Notes: a model not told the origin generated them from the sequence alone. 64,000 bases of DNA from HLUCCA09 sp038745585 (GCA_038745585.1 JBCDLH010000005.1:209351-273350); one strand, 5' to 3'. Positions 33,927 to 42,894 are shown, counted from the first letter of the stretch. Made by a program: numbers and translations.

Positions 33927-34352
33927 TCAGTGCGACTGAGGCGGCTCAGATGGCGCAGCCCCCGCAGCCGCATCGTAGCACACAAAGGCGATCTTGTTGC
34001 CGTCGGGGTCGCGCACATAAGCGGCGTAGAACCCAGCGCTGTAATGCGGCCGCAGCCCCGGCGGGCCTTCATCCGATGCACCACCCGCCATGGCGATCCG
34101 ATAGAGGCGGTCGATCCGCGCAGGCTCGGCCACCAGAAACGCCGTCATCGCGCCATTCCCGGCGCCGGCGGGCGCCCCGTCGAATGGAAGGCAGGCAAAA
34201 AAGCGCGGCGCGGTCTCGTCGGCCGGATCGCCCCAAGAGACGACCTGCGCATCTGAGAAGACCTCTTCGACCCCCATCTCGGCAAAAACCGGACTGTAGA
34301 AGGCGCGCGCCTTGGCCAGGTCGCTTGTGCCGACCATCGTATATCCAATCAT
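33927..34352 (-). CDS. VOC family protein, probably without metal
   Basis: A 141-residue protein with the two beta-alpha-beta-beta-beta units of the VOC/glyoxalase fold (MIGYTMVGTSDLAKARAFYSP ... YAAYVRDPDGNKIAFVCYD). The usual metal ligands are absent: the first strand has Tyr where His is common, and the DPDGNKIxF motif has Ala where Glu is common. It may bind a ligand or act in resistance rather than be a glyoxalase. GGAGA stands before the ATG. Confidence 0.8.
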   Translation of the reverse strand: MIGYTMVGTSDLAKARAFYSPVFAEMGVEEVFSDAQVVSWGDPADETAPRFFACLPFDGAPAGAGNGAMTAFLVAEPARIDRLYRIAMAGGASDEGPPGLRPHYSAGFYAAYVRDPDGNKIAFVCYDAAAGAAPSEPPQSH

Positions 34353-34683
34353 CTTGTTCTGCTCTCCCGCGACGGTCGGCTCTGCGCTTGCGCCCCGCGG
34401 TTGGTGGGCGACGCGTATACGTCTCTAACCTGCAGCAAAGCCCGCAGCCAATTGTGCTGCCCGGTAGATGCCGAAGGTCTGAAGCGGCCCCGGTCCTTGG
34501 CGGGCGCCCGGTTCGAAAACAGTTCTGTCTGTCGCCCCACCGGCGCGGGCTGCCGACGCATCCTTTGCGGTCATGGGCGCCTCGTTGCCGGCAGGGCCAC
34601 CTTGGGAAAACCCGCCGCGACGAGAAAACCGAGGACCCACCGCTGCCCAACCGCGCCCAAGCAGCCCGAGCGCACGCGCAAGC

Positions 34684-34712
34684 AAAAAAAAGCGCCCGCA
34701 CGAGGCGGGCGC
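34684..34712 (-). terminator. Strong intrinsic terminator on the minus strand
   Basis: A perfect 8-bp stem GCGCCCGC/GCGGGCGC with a 5-base loop, followed on the minus strand by eight T residues. On the plus strand there is no T-tract, so its direction is clear. Confidence 0.75.
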
Positions 34713-34790
34713 AAGTTATTGAGGCAGGTTTCATACAGGCAAGAAACCTATCGAGCAGTGACTTAGGTATACGCGAAGCGCTGCCGGTGT
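34684..34790 (-). ncRNA. Candidate small RNA ending in an intrinsic terminator
   Basis: No gene on the minus strand lies upstream within reach, yet a strong minus-strand terminator is present at 34684-34712. Just 5' of it is a second perfect hairpin, 7-bp arms AGGTTTC and GAAACCT around a 10-base loop (34726-34749). Together they look like the 3' half of a small RNA. The 5' end is a guess. A short inverted repeat (CAACCT/AGGTTG, near 34792-34815) lies at the likely promoter side. Confidence 0.4.
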
Positions 34791-34875
34791 CCAACCTAAA
34801 AGTTTGAAAAGGTTGAAACTGCCCCGTAACCTTGAGGGCAAAGAACACTCGAGCAGGCGGAGGTCGAGACTTGCC

Positions 34876-36690
34876 ATGAGCACCCATTCGCGCAGATCCG
34901 GGGCGCCCATTGCCGCATGGGCCGTCGCGGTGTTTCTCCCTCAAATGGCGCCAGGGGAGCCTGTGCATGGCATAGCTATGTACGGAGAGCCCGTGCTTCC
35001 ACCGGATTTTGTGTCCCTCCCCTACGTCAATCCGAACGCGCCCAAGGGCGGCAGCGTCAGCTTCGCCGAGGTTGGAGGCTTCGATTCGCTCAATCCTTTC
35101 ATCCTCAAGGGCGACTCCGTCTACGGCCACCGGGTCTACGGATTTGAGAGCCTGATGGGCCGGTCGTGGGACGAACCTTTCACGCTCTACGGTCTTTTGG
35201 CCGAATCGGTCGAGACACCGCCCGAGCGCAATTGGGTCGAATTCACGCTCCGCGAGAATGCGCGCTTCTCAGATGGAACCTCCGTAACACCCGAAGACGT
35301 GCTCTGGTCGTTCGAGACGCTCGGCACGCTCGGCCATCCGCGCTATCACGGCGCGTGGGACAAGGTCGAGACGGCCGAGATCATCGGGCCGCGCACCCTG
35401 CGCTTTACGTTTAGCGAGATTGACCGGGAGCTGCCGCTGATCCTGGGCCTCCGCCCCGTTCTGAAGAAGGACACCTATGCCAACCGGCCGTTCGACGAGT
35501 CCTCGCTCGAGCCGCCGATCGGCTCAGGGCCCTATACGGTCGGCAATTTCGAGCCCGGGCGGTTTCTGACCCTCGTTAAGGATCCCGATTGGTGGGGGGC
35601 CGATCTGCCGTTCAACCGCGGTCAGCACAACATCGACGAGATCCGCTACGAGTGGTTCGGCGACGGCGATGTGGCGTTTGAGGCATTCCGCGCGGGCGAA
35701 ATCGACAGCGTGCGCGAGTTCAACATCGCCAAGTGGAACACGGCCTACGACTTCCCAGCCGTGCAGGATGGCACAGTCGTAAGATCGATGATTGCACACC
35801 AACGGCCCTCGGGCATCGCCGGTTTCGTGATGAATACGCGCCGCGCGCCCTTTGACGATTGGCGGGTGCGCGATGCGATGATCCATGCCTTCAACTTCGA
35901 ATTCATCAATGCTGCGATCAATGCCGGCGAGCAGCCGCGCGTGACCTCGTATTTCTCAAACTCGGTGCTCGCGATGGCGGACGGGCCGGCCGAGGGCCGA
36001 GTGGCCGAGCTCCTCGCGCCGTTCGAAGAGGAGCTGTTGCCGGGCGCGCTCGAGGGCTACAGCTTGCCGGTCTCAGACGGGTCGGAGGCGAACCGGCGCA
36101 ACACACGCGCCGCAATCGCCCTCCTCGAGGATGCAGGTTACAGCGTTCAGGACGGGGTGATGACAAGCGCTGAGGGAGTAGCGCTCGAATTCACTCTGCT
36201 CCTCCAATCGCAGGCACGCCAGCCGATCAACACCGCCGAGATCTACGTGACGGCGCTCGAACGGATCGGTGTCGTGGCGCGGATCGAGACGATCGATGCC
36301 GCGCAGTTTCGCGAACGCGCGCAGGTCTATGATTTCGACATGACCTATTACACCCGGCCTGTGACCCTCTCGCCCGGAAATGAGCAGATGCTGTATTGGG
36401 GCTGTGATGGTGTGACCGAGGACGGCACGCGCAATTGGATGGGCATGTGCTCGCAAGCGGCCGAGGCGATGATCAACGAGATCCTGACCGCCGAAAGCCA
36501 AGAGGATTTTCGCGCCGCCGTCCAGGCGCTCGACCGGGTGCTGACGACCGGGCGCTATGTTGTGCCGATTTGGCATTCCCCGCAATCCCGCCTGGCGCAC
36601 AAGGCGTGGCTGCGGTTCCCCGAACAGACGCTGCCGATGTATGGGGATTGGATCGGCTTTCTGCCCGATATCTGGTGGGTCGAGGAGTAG
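34876..36690 (+). CDS. Peptide/microcin C-type ABC solute-binding protein (family 5)
   Basis: A 604-residue periplasmic binding protein with a signal peptide (APIAAWAVAVFLPQMAPG). It begins YVNPNAPKGGSVSFAEVGGFDSLNPF and has FTLRENARFSDGTSVTPEDV, the family 5 (SBP_bac_5) signature. The PNAPKGG start and overall length resemble YejA-type proteins for oligopeptides or microcin C. The start at 34876 has GGAGG about 12 bases upstream; the longer frame from 34804 adds a basic stretch that does not fit. No permease or ATPase genes follow, so its partners are encoded elsewhere. Confidence 0.88.
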   Translation: MSTHSRRSGAPIAAWAVAVFLPQMAPGEPVHGIAMYGEPVLPPDFVSLPYVNPNAPKGGSVSFAEVGGFDSLNPFILKGDSVYGHRVYGFESLMGRSWDEPFTLYGLLAESVETPPERNWVEFTLRENARFSDGTSVTPEDVLWSFETLGTLGHPRYHGAWDKVETAEIIGPRTLRFTFSEIDRELPLILGLRPVLKKDTYANRPFDESSLEPPIGSGPYTVGNFEPGRFLTLVKDPDWWGADLPFNRGQHNIDEIRYEWFGDGDVAFEAFRAGEIDSVREFNIAKWNTAYDFPAVQDGTVVRSMIAHQRPSGIAGFVMNTRRAPFDDWRVRDAMIHAFNFEFINAAINAGEQPRVTSYFSNSVLAMADGPAEGRVAELLAPFEEELLPGALEGYSLPVSDGSEANRRNTRAAIALLEDAGYSVQDGVMTSAEGVALEFTLLLQSQARQPINTAEIYVTALERIGVVARIETIDAAQFRERAQVYDFDMTYYTRPVTLSPGNEQMLYWGCDGVTEDGTRNWMGMCSQAAEAMINEILTAESQEDFRAAVQALDRVLTTGRYVVPIWHSPQSRLAHKAWLRFPEQTLPMYGDWIGFLPDIWWVEE

Positions 36691-36718
36691 CCCTCGGCGT
36701 TGGCTGCGGGCGGTTAGG

Positions 36719-36774
36719 CCGGGGGGCCAGCCCCCCGGACCCCCCGGGATATTTAACGCCCAAAGAAGGCGGGC
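36719..36774 (+). repeat. Intergenic repeat, copy 1: GC palindrome plus GGGATATTT...CCCAAAGAAGG
   Basis: A perfect palindrome CCGGGGGG-ccag-CCCCCCGG (36719-36738) is followed by GGGATATTTAACGCCCAAAG (36746-36765) and AAGGCGGGC. The same tail occurs in reverse orientation at 42795-42825. It also may end transcription of the solute-binding protein gene, but no T-tract follows. Confidence 0.6.
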
Positions 36775-36835
36775 GCGCGGAAACAAAAGAGGCCACCTGT
36801 GGAAGGGCGGCCCCCTTTCTTTGACGCGCGCCGGG

Positions 36836-37345
36836 TCAGCGCTTGGAGAATTGGAAGCTCCGGCGGGCCTTCCGGCGGCCGAACTTCTTGCGCTCGACCA
36901 CGCGGCTGTCGCGAGTGAGGAACCCGGCGGCCTTCAGAGGCGCGCGCAGGGTCGGATCGTAAAGCTGCAGCGCCTTCGAGATCCCGTGCTTGACCGCACC
37001 GGCCTGTCCCGAAAGACCGCCGCCTTTGACAGTCGCCATCACATCGAACTGGTCTTCGACGCCGGCGACCTGAAACGGCTGGCGCAGGATCAGCTGTTGG
37101 ACGGGGCGCGCGAAATAGGTGGCCATCTCCTTACCGTTGACGACGACCTTGCCCGAGCCCGGGCGGATCCAGACACGGGCGACCGCATCCTTCCGCTTGC
37201 CCGTCGCATAGGAACGACCGAGCGCATCGCGCACCGGCTCCCGGGGTGCGTCCTCTTCGACGAGCACGCCCGGCGCGCCGGGCTCGACACCGCCGGCGAC
37301 TTCGTTCAGCTCGGCGAGTGATTTGATTTCTTCGGCCATGCTCAT
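36836..37345 (-). CDS. rpsI: Ribosomal protein S9 (uS9)
   Basis: A 169-residue protein. The core starts at SYATGKRKDAVARVWIRPGS and ends with KFGRRKARRSFQFSKR, the conserved tail that reaches the P-site tRNA. About 40 extra residues precede the core (acidic, Pro/Gly-rich), as in other alphaproteobacteria. The ATG at 37345 overlaps the rplM stop (ATGA). Confidence 0.97.
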   Translation of the reverse strand: MSMAEEIKSLAELNEVAGGVEPGAPGVLVEEDAPREPVRDALGRSYATGKRKDAVARVWIRPGSGKVVVNGKEMATYFARPVQQLILRQPFQVAGVEDQFDVMATVKGGGLSGQAGAVKHGISKALQLYDPTLRAPLKAAGFLTRDSRVVERKKFGRRKARRSFQFSKR

Positions 37346-37803
37346 GCGCTCCGCGTGTTCTTCTTGTTCATCGACTTCACGTCGAGCACTTCGGGCTGCT
37401 GCGCCTCATGCGGGTGCGCAGCACCCGCATATACGCGCAAATTCGTCATCTGCTGACGGCTTAGGCGATTGCCCGGCAGCATCCGCTTGACGGCCTGCAT
37501 GACGACGCGCTCGGGGAACTTGCCCTCGAGGATCTGACCCGTCGTGCGGGACTTGATCCCGCCCGGATAGCCCGTGTGCCAGTAATTCGGCTTGTCGCGT
37601 TTCTTACCCGTGATCTGCACCTTCTCGGCGTTGATCACGATCACATTGTCGCCCATGTCCATTGAGGGCGTGAAGGTCGCCTTGTGCTTGCCGCGCAGGC
37701 GCATGGCGACGATGGAGGCGAGACGGCCGAGCACGACGCCCTCAGCGTCGATCACGATCCATTTCTTGTCCACGTCCGCCGGGGTAGCGGAGAAGGTTTT
37801 CAT
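37342..37803 (-). CDS. rplM: Ribosomal protein L13 (uL13)
   Basis: A 153-residue protein with the L13 pattern: KKWIVIDAEGVVLGRLAS, GDNVIVINAEKVQITGKK, YPGGIKSRT and AVKRMLPGNRLSRQQM. It binds 23S rRNA in the large subunit. First gene of the rplM-rpsI operon; a sigma-70-like promoter lies 57 bases upstream. Confidence 0.97.
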   Translation of the reverse strand: MKTFSATPADVDKKWIVIDAEGVVLGRLASIVAMRLRGKHKATFTPSMDMGDNVIVINAEKVQITGKKRDKPNYWHTGYPGGIKSRTTGQILEGKFPERVVMQAVKRMLPGNRLSRQQMTNLRVYAGAAHPHEAQQPEVLDVKSMNKKNTRSA

Positions 37804-37859
37804 ATCGGTCCTGTGAAGTTGGGGCGCGGCAGACTCCGCGCTGGAAACGCAATGCCGCG

Positions 37860-37887
37860 GTTCTACGCGTTGCGCGTGTCGCGTCAA
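37860..37887 (-). promoter_or_regulatory. Probable sigma-70-type promoter of rplM-rpsI
   Basis: On the minus strand TTGACG (37887-37882) and TAGAAC (37865-37860) are 16 bases apart. An A/T-rich stretch lies upstream (37888-37950), as an UP element would. Confidence 0.5.
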
Positions 37888-37978
37888 GTGACTTCACAAA
37901 GGAATAAGTATGTGAAATCAGCATCATACAATTACGGTATTAATGTACCTCACCTCAGCGCCATGAAATCGCGCCCTT

Positions 37979-38401
37979 TCACCGCGCCGGCGGGATGGAG
38001 TAGGTCAGGCTGGCGCGGGCCACGGCGCCCGTTACACCTTCGGCGTGGACGAGCGTATCTCCCACCGCGAGCGCCTTGCCGAGCTTTAGCAGCCGCGCGG
38101 TACAGACGAGCTGGGCTCCCGAGGGCGGCTTGCGCATAAAGTCGATCGCGCAATTCGTCGTGACGGCGAGCGCCACCGGTCCGATATGAGACAGGATCGC
38201 CAGATACATCCCGACATCGACCAGGGCAAAGAGCGTCGGCCCGGAGACCGTGCCCCCTGGGCGCAGATGCCGCTCTGACGTGTTGAGGGCGACACGCAAT
38301 CGATCCTCCGCCGCCTCCAACACGGTGAAGTCGTCGGCAACCTCGGGAAACGTCTCGGCGAGAAAGCCCTGCAAGGCCGGCACATCCATCTTCAGTGTCA
38401 T
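37979..38401 (-). CDS. PaaI-type hotdog thioesterase
   Basis: A 140-residue hotdog-fold protein. The segment GGTVSGPTLFALVDVGMYLAIL carries the central helix, and NCAIDFMRKPPSGAQL the following strand, as in PaaI/YdiI acyl-CoA thioesterases. It hydrolyses an acyl-CoA in the cytoplasm. The start at 38401 follows GGGGTAGGG. It is divergent from the enoyl-CoA hydratase, 58 bases apart, so the pair probably shares a control region. Confidence 0.82.
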   Translation of the reverse strand: MTLKMDVPALQGFLAETFPEVADDFTVLEAAEDRLRVALNTSERHLRPGGTVSGPTLFALVDVGMYLAILSHIGPVALAVTTNCAIDFMRKPPSGAQLVCTARLLKLGKALAVGDTLVHAEGVTGAVARASLTYSIPPAR

Positions 38402-38459
38402 CCCTACCCCTTCCACGCGTGTTGCGGCATAGAGGCCCCAAAGCGCGGAGGAGAGCAAG

Positions 38460-39248
38460 ATGGCCGAAGATGTCCTGATCCGGGAAGACCGCAGCCACGT
38501 GGCGGAACTGACGCTGAACCGGCCGCAGGCGCTCAACGCGCTCTCAGACGAGCTGCTGGCCGCGCTGGACGAGACACTCGCGCGTCTCGCCGAGGACCCG
38601 GCGATCCGCGTCGTGGTGCTGCGCGGCGCGGGCAAGGCCTTTTGCGCAGGCCACGATCTGCGCGAGATGCAGACCGGACGGCAGGCCGAGGATGGCGGCA
38701 AGGCCTACTTTGCCGATCTCTTCACCCGCTGCGGCGCCGTCATGCAGGCGATCCGCGCCCTGCCCCAGCCTGTGATCGCCGAGGTCCACGGGATCGCCAC
38801 CGCCGCTGGCTGTCAGCTCGCCGCCTCATGCGACATGGCCGTTGCGGCTGAGGGGACGCGGTTTGGCGTCAATGGCGTCAATATTGGGCTCTTCTGTTCG
38901 ACGCCGATGGTTGCGCTCTCCCGAAATGTCGGGACGAAAAAGACGTTTGAGATGCTGGTGACAGGCGACTTTGTCGACGCCGCCGACGCCGCGCGGCTTG
39001 GCCTCGTCAACCGCGTGGTTCGCGCCGCCGCCCTCTCGGACGAGACCGCTGCCCTGGCCGACCACGTGGCTAAGAAGCTGAGCAGTGCAGTCAAGATCGG
39101 CAAACGCGCCTTCTACGAGCAACTCGAGCTGCCCCTTGCCGAGGCCTATGCCCATACCGCTGATGTCATGGTCGAGAACATGCTGTGGCGCGATACCCAC
39201 GAAGGCATCCAAGCTTTCCTCGAAAAGCGCGCGCCCAACTGGAGCTGA
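38460..39248 (+). CDS. Enoyl-CoA hydratase/isomerase family protein
   Basis: A 262-residue crotonase-fold protein. The oxyanion-hole segments GAGKAFCAGHDLREM and HGIATAAGCQLAASCDMA are present. NRPQALNALSDELL and the late segment VENMLWRDTHEGIQAFLEKR resemble the ECHDC3-like branch. It would hydrate or otherwise act on an acyl-CoA. The second catalytic Glu position is not obvious in the sequence (NIGLFCSTP), so the exact reaction is open. GGAGAG precedes the ATG. Confidence 0.85.
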   Translation: MAEDVLIREDRSHVAELTLNRPQALNALSDELLAALDETLARLAEDPAIRVVVLRGAGKAFCAGHDLREMQTGRQAEDGGKAYFADLFTRCGAVMQAIRALPQPVIAEVHGIATAAGCQLAASCDMAVAAEGTRFGVNGVNIGLFCSTPMVALSRNVGTKKTFEMLVTGDFVDAADAARLGLVNRVVRAAALSDETAALADHVAKKLSSAVKIGKRAFYEQLELPLAEAYAHTADVMVENMLWRDTHEGIQAFLEKRAPNWS

Positions 39249-39316
39249 CCCCACGCCCGCGGTTATCTCTTGTTAAGGCCAAAGAACGGCCACATTCGAG
39301 AGGCACGAGCAAGCCC

Positions 39317-40240
39317 ATGGTTAACTCGTATACATCCCGTTTCGTCCTACCCCTTGTGGGCATTTGCCTCTTCGGGGCGCTCCCTGCCGCAGCGGTAACC
39401 CTGCAGCCCTCTGCGATGACGGTAACCGTGCCCGGCACATCGGCGCCCGTGGCGCTCGATCCGGGCGCGCCGATGTCGTTCACCGACGACGTGTTCCTGA
39501 ACTCGCTGACTTTTGGCACACGGACCTTCACCGGCACGGACAACTTTCGCGCCGCGAGCGATTTCACGGTTCTGAGCGGCCGTAACCAAGTCAACGTCGA
39601 ATGGGGCGACGACGACGATGGCAGCGACGGAGACGACACGCCACTCGTCAAAGCCGGGATCACCAACACGACCAACGCCGAGGCGCTGGGGCCCGCGGAT
39701 CAGGATTTTGCCCTCCTGCAGGTCTTCAACTCGCTTTCGCTCTCCGAGATGACCGACGGCGAAGCCGGAAGTGCGCATTCCTACCGCGTGCTCTTTGAAA
39801 ACGGGATCACCGACAACGATGCCGGCGTCGACGACATCCCCGAAATTGTCTTTTTCGAGCGCGGGCGGAACGACACGTTCGAGCTGCTCCTCATCTTGGG
39901 CGGCACCTTCGACGACCCGATCCTCTCGGACGCGATCACCGTCAGCAGCGAGTCGTTTGCTTCCCCCGGGCTTAACGTCGACACAATCGAAATCAGCGGC
40001 TCGCAGGCGCTCGGGGTCGGCGGCTTCGACCTCAACGATTGGGGTATCCCTGTCGGTGCGTCGGTCTTCGGCTTTGAGTTTCGTGGCAGCGGAGCTGACC
40101 TCTCGGGGATCTTCGCAAGCGGGCTGAGCGATCAGTTCGTCCCGCCCCTGCCGCCCTCCGTCGTGCCCCTGCCCGCAGGCGTCCTCTTGCTTCTGACAGC
40201 CCTCGGCGGCTTTCGCGTTCTGCGCCGCCGTCAAGCTTAG
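39317..40240 (+). CDS. Exported protein with VPLPA-type C-terminal sorting tail
   Basis: A 307-residue protein with a signal peptide (FVLPLVGICLFGALPAAA) and a C-terminal tail: VPLPAGVLLLLTALG followed by an Arg cluster (RVLRRRQ). This is the tripartite VPLPA-CTERM sorting signal, frequent in Rhodobacterales and tied to exosortase-like systems and exopolysaccharide. The mature domain is acidic, Asp/Gly-rich, beta in pattern, with no known catalytic motif. No exosortase gene is in the window. Confidence 0.8.
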   Translation: MVNSYTSRFVLPLVGICLFGALPAAAVTLQPSAMTVTVPGTSAPVALDPGAPMSFTDDVFLNSLTFGTRTFTGTDNFRAASDFTVLSGRNQVNVEWGDDDDGSDGDDTPLVKAGITNTTNAEALGPADQDFALLQVFNSLSLSEMTDGEAGSAHSYRVLFENGITDNDAGVDDIPEIVFFERGRNDTFELLLILGGTFDDPILSDAITVSSESFASPGLNVDTIEISGSQALGVGGFDLNDWGIPVGASVFGFEFRGSGADLSGIFASGLSDQFVPPLPPSVVPLPAGVLLLLTALGGFRVLRRRQA

Positions 40241-40347
40241 CCGCGCGCCATCCGCGCGTCCTTTCCGACACGGCGCGTCGCTTTGCGGCTTGCTCTGTCG
40301 CGCGCGCGTCCCTCATCTGAGCCAAATGGCGAAGGGGAAGGCCGAGC

Positions 40348-42756
40348 ATGAAAACGAGCGCGCGGGTCTGTGTCATCGGGGGCGGTGTTGTCGGCTGCTC
40401 CGTGCTCTACCATTTGACCAAGCTCGGCTGGTCCGATGTCATGCTCGTCGAGCGCTCGGAGCTGACCTCGGGCTCCACCTGGCACGCCGCCGGCGGATTT
40501 CACACGCTCAACGGCGACACCAACATGGCCGCGCTCCAGGGCTACACGATCCGGCTCTATCGGGAGCTGGAAGAGATTACGGGGATGTCTTGCGGCCTCC
40601 ACCATGTCGGCGGCATCACACTCGCGGATACCCCCGAACGCTTCGATATGCTCAAAGCCGAGCGCGCCAAGCACCGCTATATGGGGCTGGAGACGGAGAT
40701 CCTCGGGCCGTCGGAGATCCGCGAACGGGCCGAGCTCGTGAACACCGACGGCATCCTTGGCGCCCTCTACGACCCGCTTGACGGCCATCTCGACCCCTCC
40801 GGCACCACCCATGCCTATGCCAAGGCCGCCCGCATGGGGGGCGCTGAGATCGCGCTTCATTGCAAGGTCGAGCGGCTGGACCAGCGCGCGGATGGCACAT
40901 GGGACGTGGTGACGGCCAAAGGCACGATCCATGCCGAGCATATCGTCAATGCCGCAGGCCTCTGGGCGCGCGAGGTCGGCGCGATGGCGGGGATTTATCA
41001 CCCGCTGGTGCCGATGGCGCACCAATACCTCGTCACCGACGATATCCCCGAGATCTACGAGCGCGGGGCCGAATTCCCCCATGTGATGGATCCGGGCGGC
41101 GAGAGCTACCTGCGCCAGGAAGGGCGCGGCCTCTGCATCGGCTTCTACGAGCAGCCGTGCGAGCCTTGGGCCGTCGACGGCACGCCCTGGGCGTTCGGCC
41201 ATGAGCTTCTGAACGACCACTTCGAGAAAATCGAAGACAGCGTGGCCTTCGCCTATGCCCGCTTTCCGGTTCTTGAACGCGCGGGCGTGAAGCGCGTCAT
41301 CCACGGCCCCTTCACCTTCGCGCCCGACGGCAACCCACTTGTCGGCCCCGTGCCCGGCGTGCGAAATTACTGGGCGGCCTGTGCCGTCATGGCCGGCTTC
41401 TCCCAGGGCGGCGGCGTCGGCCTCAGCCTCGCGCAGTGGATGGTCGAGGGCCAGCCCGAGCGCAACACCTTCGCCATGGACGTCGCCCGCTTCGGAGGGT
41501 GGACAACGCCGGGCTACACCGTCCCGAAAGTCATCGAGAATTACCAGCGGCGCTTTTCGGTCACCTACCCCAACGAGGAGCTTCCCGCCGCCCGCCCCTT
41601 CCGCACGACCCCCATGCACGACATCTGGGCCGAGCGGGGCGCGGTCTTCGGCGCCCAATACGGGCTCGAAGTGCCGAACTATTTTGCCCTGCCCGGTGAG
41701 CCCCGGTTCGAGACGCCGAGCTTCCGCCGCTCCAACGCGTGGGAGGCGACGCGCGCCGAAGTTCGCGCCGTGCGCAAAGGCGTCGGCATCAACGAGGTCC
41801 ACAATTTCGGCAAGTTCCGCGTGACGGGCAGCGGGGCGCGGGCCTGGCTCGACCGGATCATGGCCGGGCGCATCCCCGCCCCGGGGCGCGTAACGCTGAC
41901 GCCCATGCTCGCCCCGAACGGGCGGCTCATCGGCGACTTTACGGTGTCCTGCCTCTCCGAGGCCGAGTTCCAGCTCACCGCAAGCTACGGCGCGCAGGAT
42001 TATCACCACCGCTGGTTCGAGGCCCACGCCGCCCCCGGGGTCACGGTCGAGAACGTCTCGGACGCGCGCACCGGCTTCCAAATCGCCGGCCCAAAGGCGC
42101 GCGCGCTTCTCTCCCGCGTCACCCGGGCCGACACGTCCGAGATCCGCTTCATGGATGTGCGCCGTTTGACGATCGGCATGGTCGACTGCATTGTCCAGCG
42201 CCTGAGCTACACCGGCGATCTCGGCTATGAGATCTATTGCGATCCGATGTCCCAGCGCGCGCTCTACCACACGCTGGCCGAAGCCGGCGTCGATCTGGGC
42301 CTCCGCCCCTTCGGCATGCGCGCGATGATGTCGCTTCGCCTCGACAAGTTCTTCGGCTCCTGGCTGCGGGAGTTCTCTCCAGATTACACCGCCGCCGAGA
42401 CAGGACTCGACCGCTTCATCTCCTGGAAAAAGAACACGCCCTTCATCGGCCGCGACGTGGCCGAAGCCGAGCGCGCTGCCCCGCCCGCGCGCCAAATCGT
42501 GCCCTTCCGGGTGGCGGCCCAGGACGCCGACGTGGTCGCCGATGAGCCCATTTACCTCGAGGGTCAGGTGCAAGGCTTTTGCACCTCAGGCGGCTATGCC
42601 CATTGGAGCGACACCTCCGTCGCCCTTGGCTTTCTCCCCCGAGAGCGTGCGCGCCCCGGCACCGCGGCCGAGATCGAGATCCTCGGCGCAATGGTCCCCG
42701 CCGAACTGCTCGCCGCCCCGCTCTTTGACCCCGACGGGACCCGCATGCGCGGCTGA
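40348..42756 (+). CDS. Dimethylglycine/sarcosine dehydrogenase-type flavoprotein with GcvT domain
   Basis: An 802-residue fusion. Residues 1-400 are an FAD-dependent oxidoreductase: CVIGGGVVGCSVLYHL is the dinucleotide motif and GSTWHAAGG holds the His that binds FAD covalently in relatives. The C-terminal half is a folate-binding GcvT-like aminomethyltransferase domain (KGVGINEVHNFGKFRVTGSG, YTGDLGYEIYC, LRLDKFFGSW). It demethylates an N-methyl amino acid such as dimethylglycine or sarcosine and passes the C1 unit to tetrahydrofolate. The exact substrate is not settled. It stands alone. Confidence 0.88.
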   Translation: MKTSARVCVIGGGVVGCSVLYHLTKLGWSDVMLVERSELTSGSTWHAAGGFHTLNGDTNMAALQGYTIRLYRELEEITGMSCGLHHVGGITLADTPERFDMLKAERAKHRYMGLETEILGPSEIRERAELVNTDGILGALYDPLDGHLDPSGTTHAYAKAARMGGAEIALHCKVERLDQRADGTWDVVTAKGTIHAEHIVNAAGLWAREVGAMAGIYHPLVPMAHQYLVTDDIPEIYERGAEFPHVMDPGGESYLRQEGRGLCIGFYEQPCEPWAVDGTPWAFGHELLNDHFEKIEDSVAFAYARFPVLERAGVKRVIHGPFTFAPDGNPLVGPVPGVRNYWAACAVMAGFSQGGGVGLSLAQWMVEGQPERNTFAMDVARFGGWTTPGYTVPKVIENYQRRFSVTYPNEELPAARPFRTTPMHDIWAERGAVFGAQYGLEVPNYFALPGEPRFETPSFRRSNAWEATRAEVRAVRKGVGINEVHNFGKFRVTGSGARAWLDRIMAGRIPAPGRVTLTPMLAPNGRLIGDFTVSCLSEAEFQLTASYGAQDYHHRWFEAHAAPGVTVENVSDARTGFQIAGPKARALLSRVTRADTSEIRFMDVRRLTIGMVDCIVQRLSYTGDLGYEIYCDPMSQRALYHTLAEAGVDLGLRPFGMRAMMSLRLDKFFGSWLREFSPDYTAAETGLDRFISWKKNTPFIGRDVAEAERAAPPARQIVPFRVAAQDADVVADEPIYLEGQVQGFCTSGGYAHWSDTSVALGFLPRERARPGTAAEIEILGAMVPAELLAAPLFDPDGTRMRG

Positions 42757-42794
42757 CCCATCGGATCTTTACGTACGTTAACCAAGCGCGCCCC

Positions 42795-42825
42795 GCCCGC
42801 CCTTCTTTGGGCAACAAATATCCCC
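42795..42825 (-). repeat. Intergenic repeat, copy 2 (inverted relative to copy 1)
   Basis: Read on the minus strand: GGGGATATTTGTTGCCCAAA then GAAGGGCGGGC. It matches the tail at 36746-36774 except for the four bases after ATATTT and one extra G. A GGCAC/GTGCC hairpin flanks it at the position of the palindrome in copy 1. Confidence 0.6.
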
Positions 42826-42894
42826 GCCGGAGGCACCCGCCAGTGCCACCAGCCCAACTGGATCGGACCCACAGCCCCCCAGCCCAACAAGAAA

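Noticed and set aside
36719..36738. GC palindrome taken as terminator of the solute-binding protein gene
   Set aside because: The stem is perfect but no T-tract follows, and the adjoining tail recurs at 42.8 kb, so it is listed as part of a repeat.
40237..42573. 778-codon open frame antisense to the DMGDH-type gene
   Set aside because: Same reason: the plus strand encodes a complete flavoprotein with a GcvT domain, and the antisense product has no recognisable feature.
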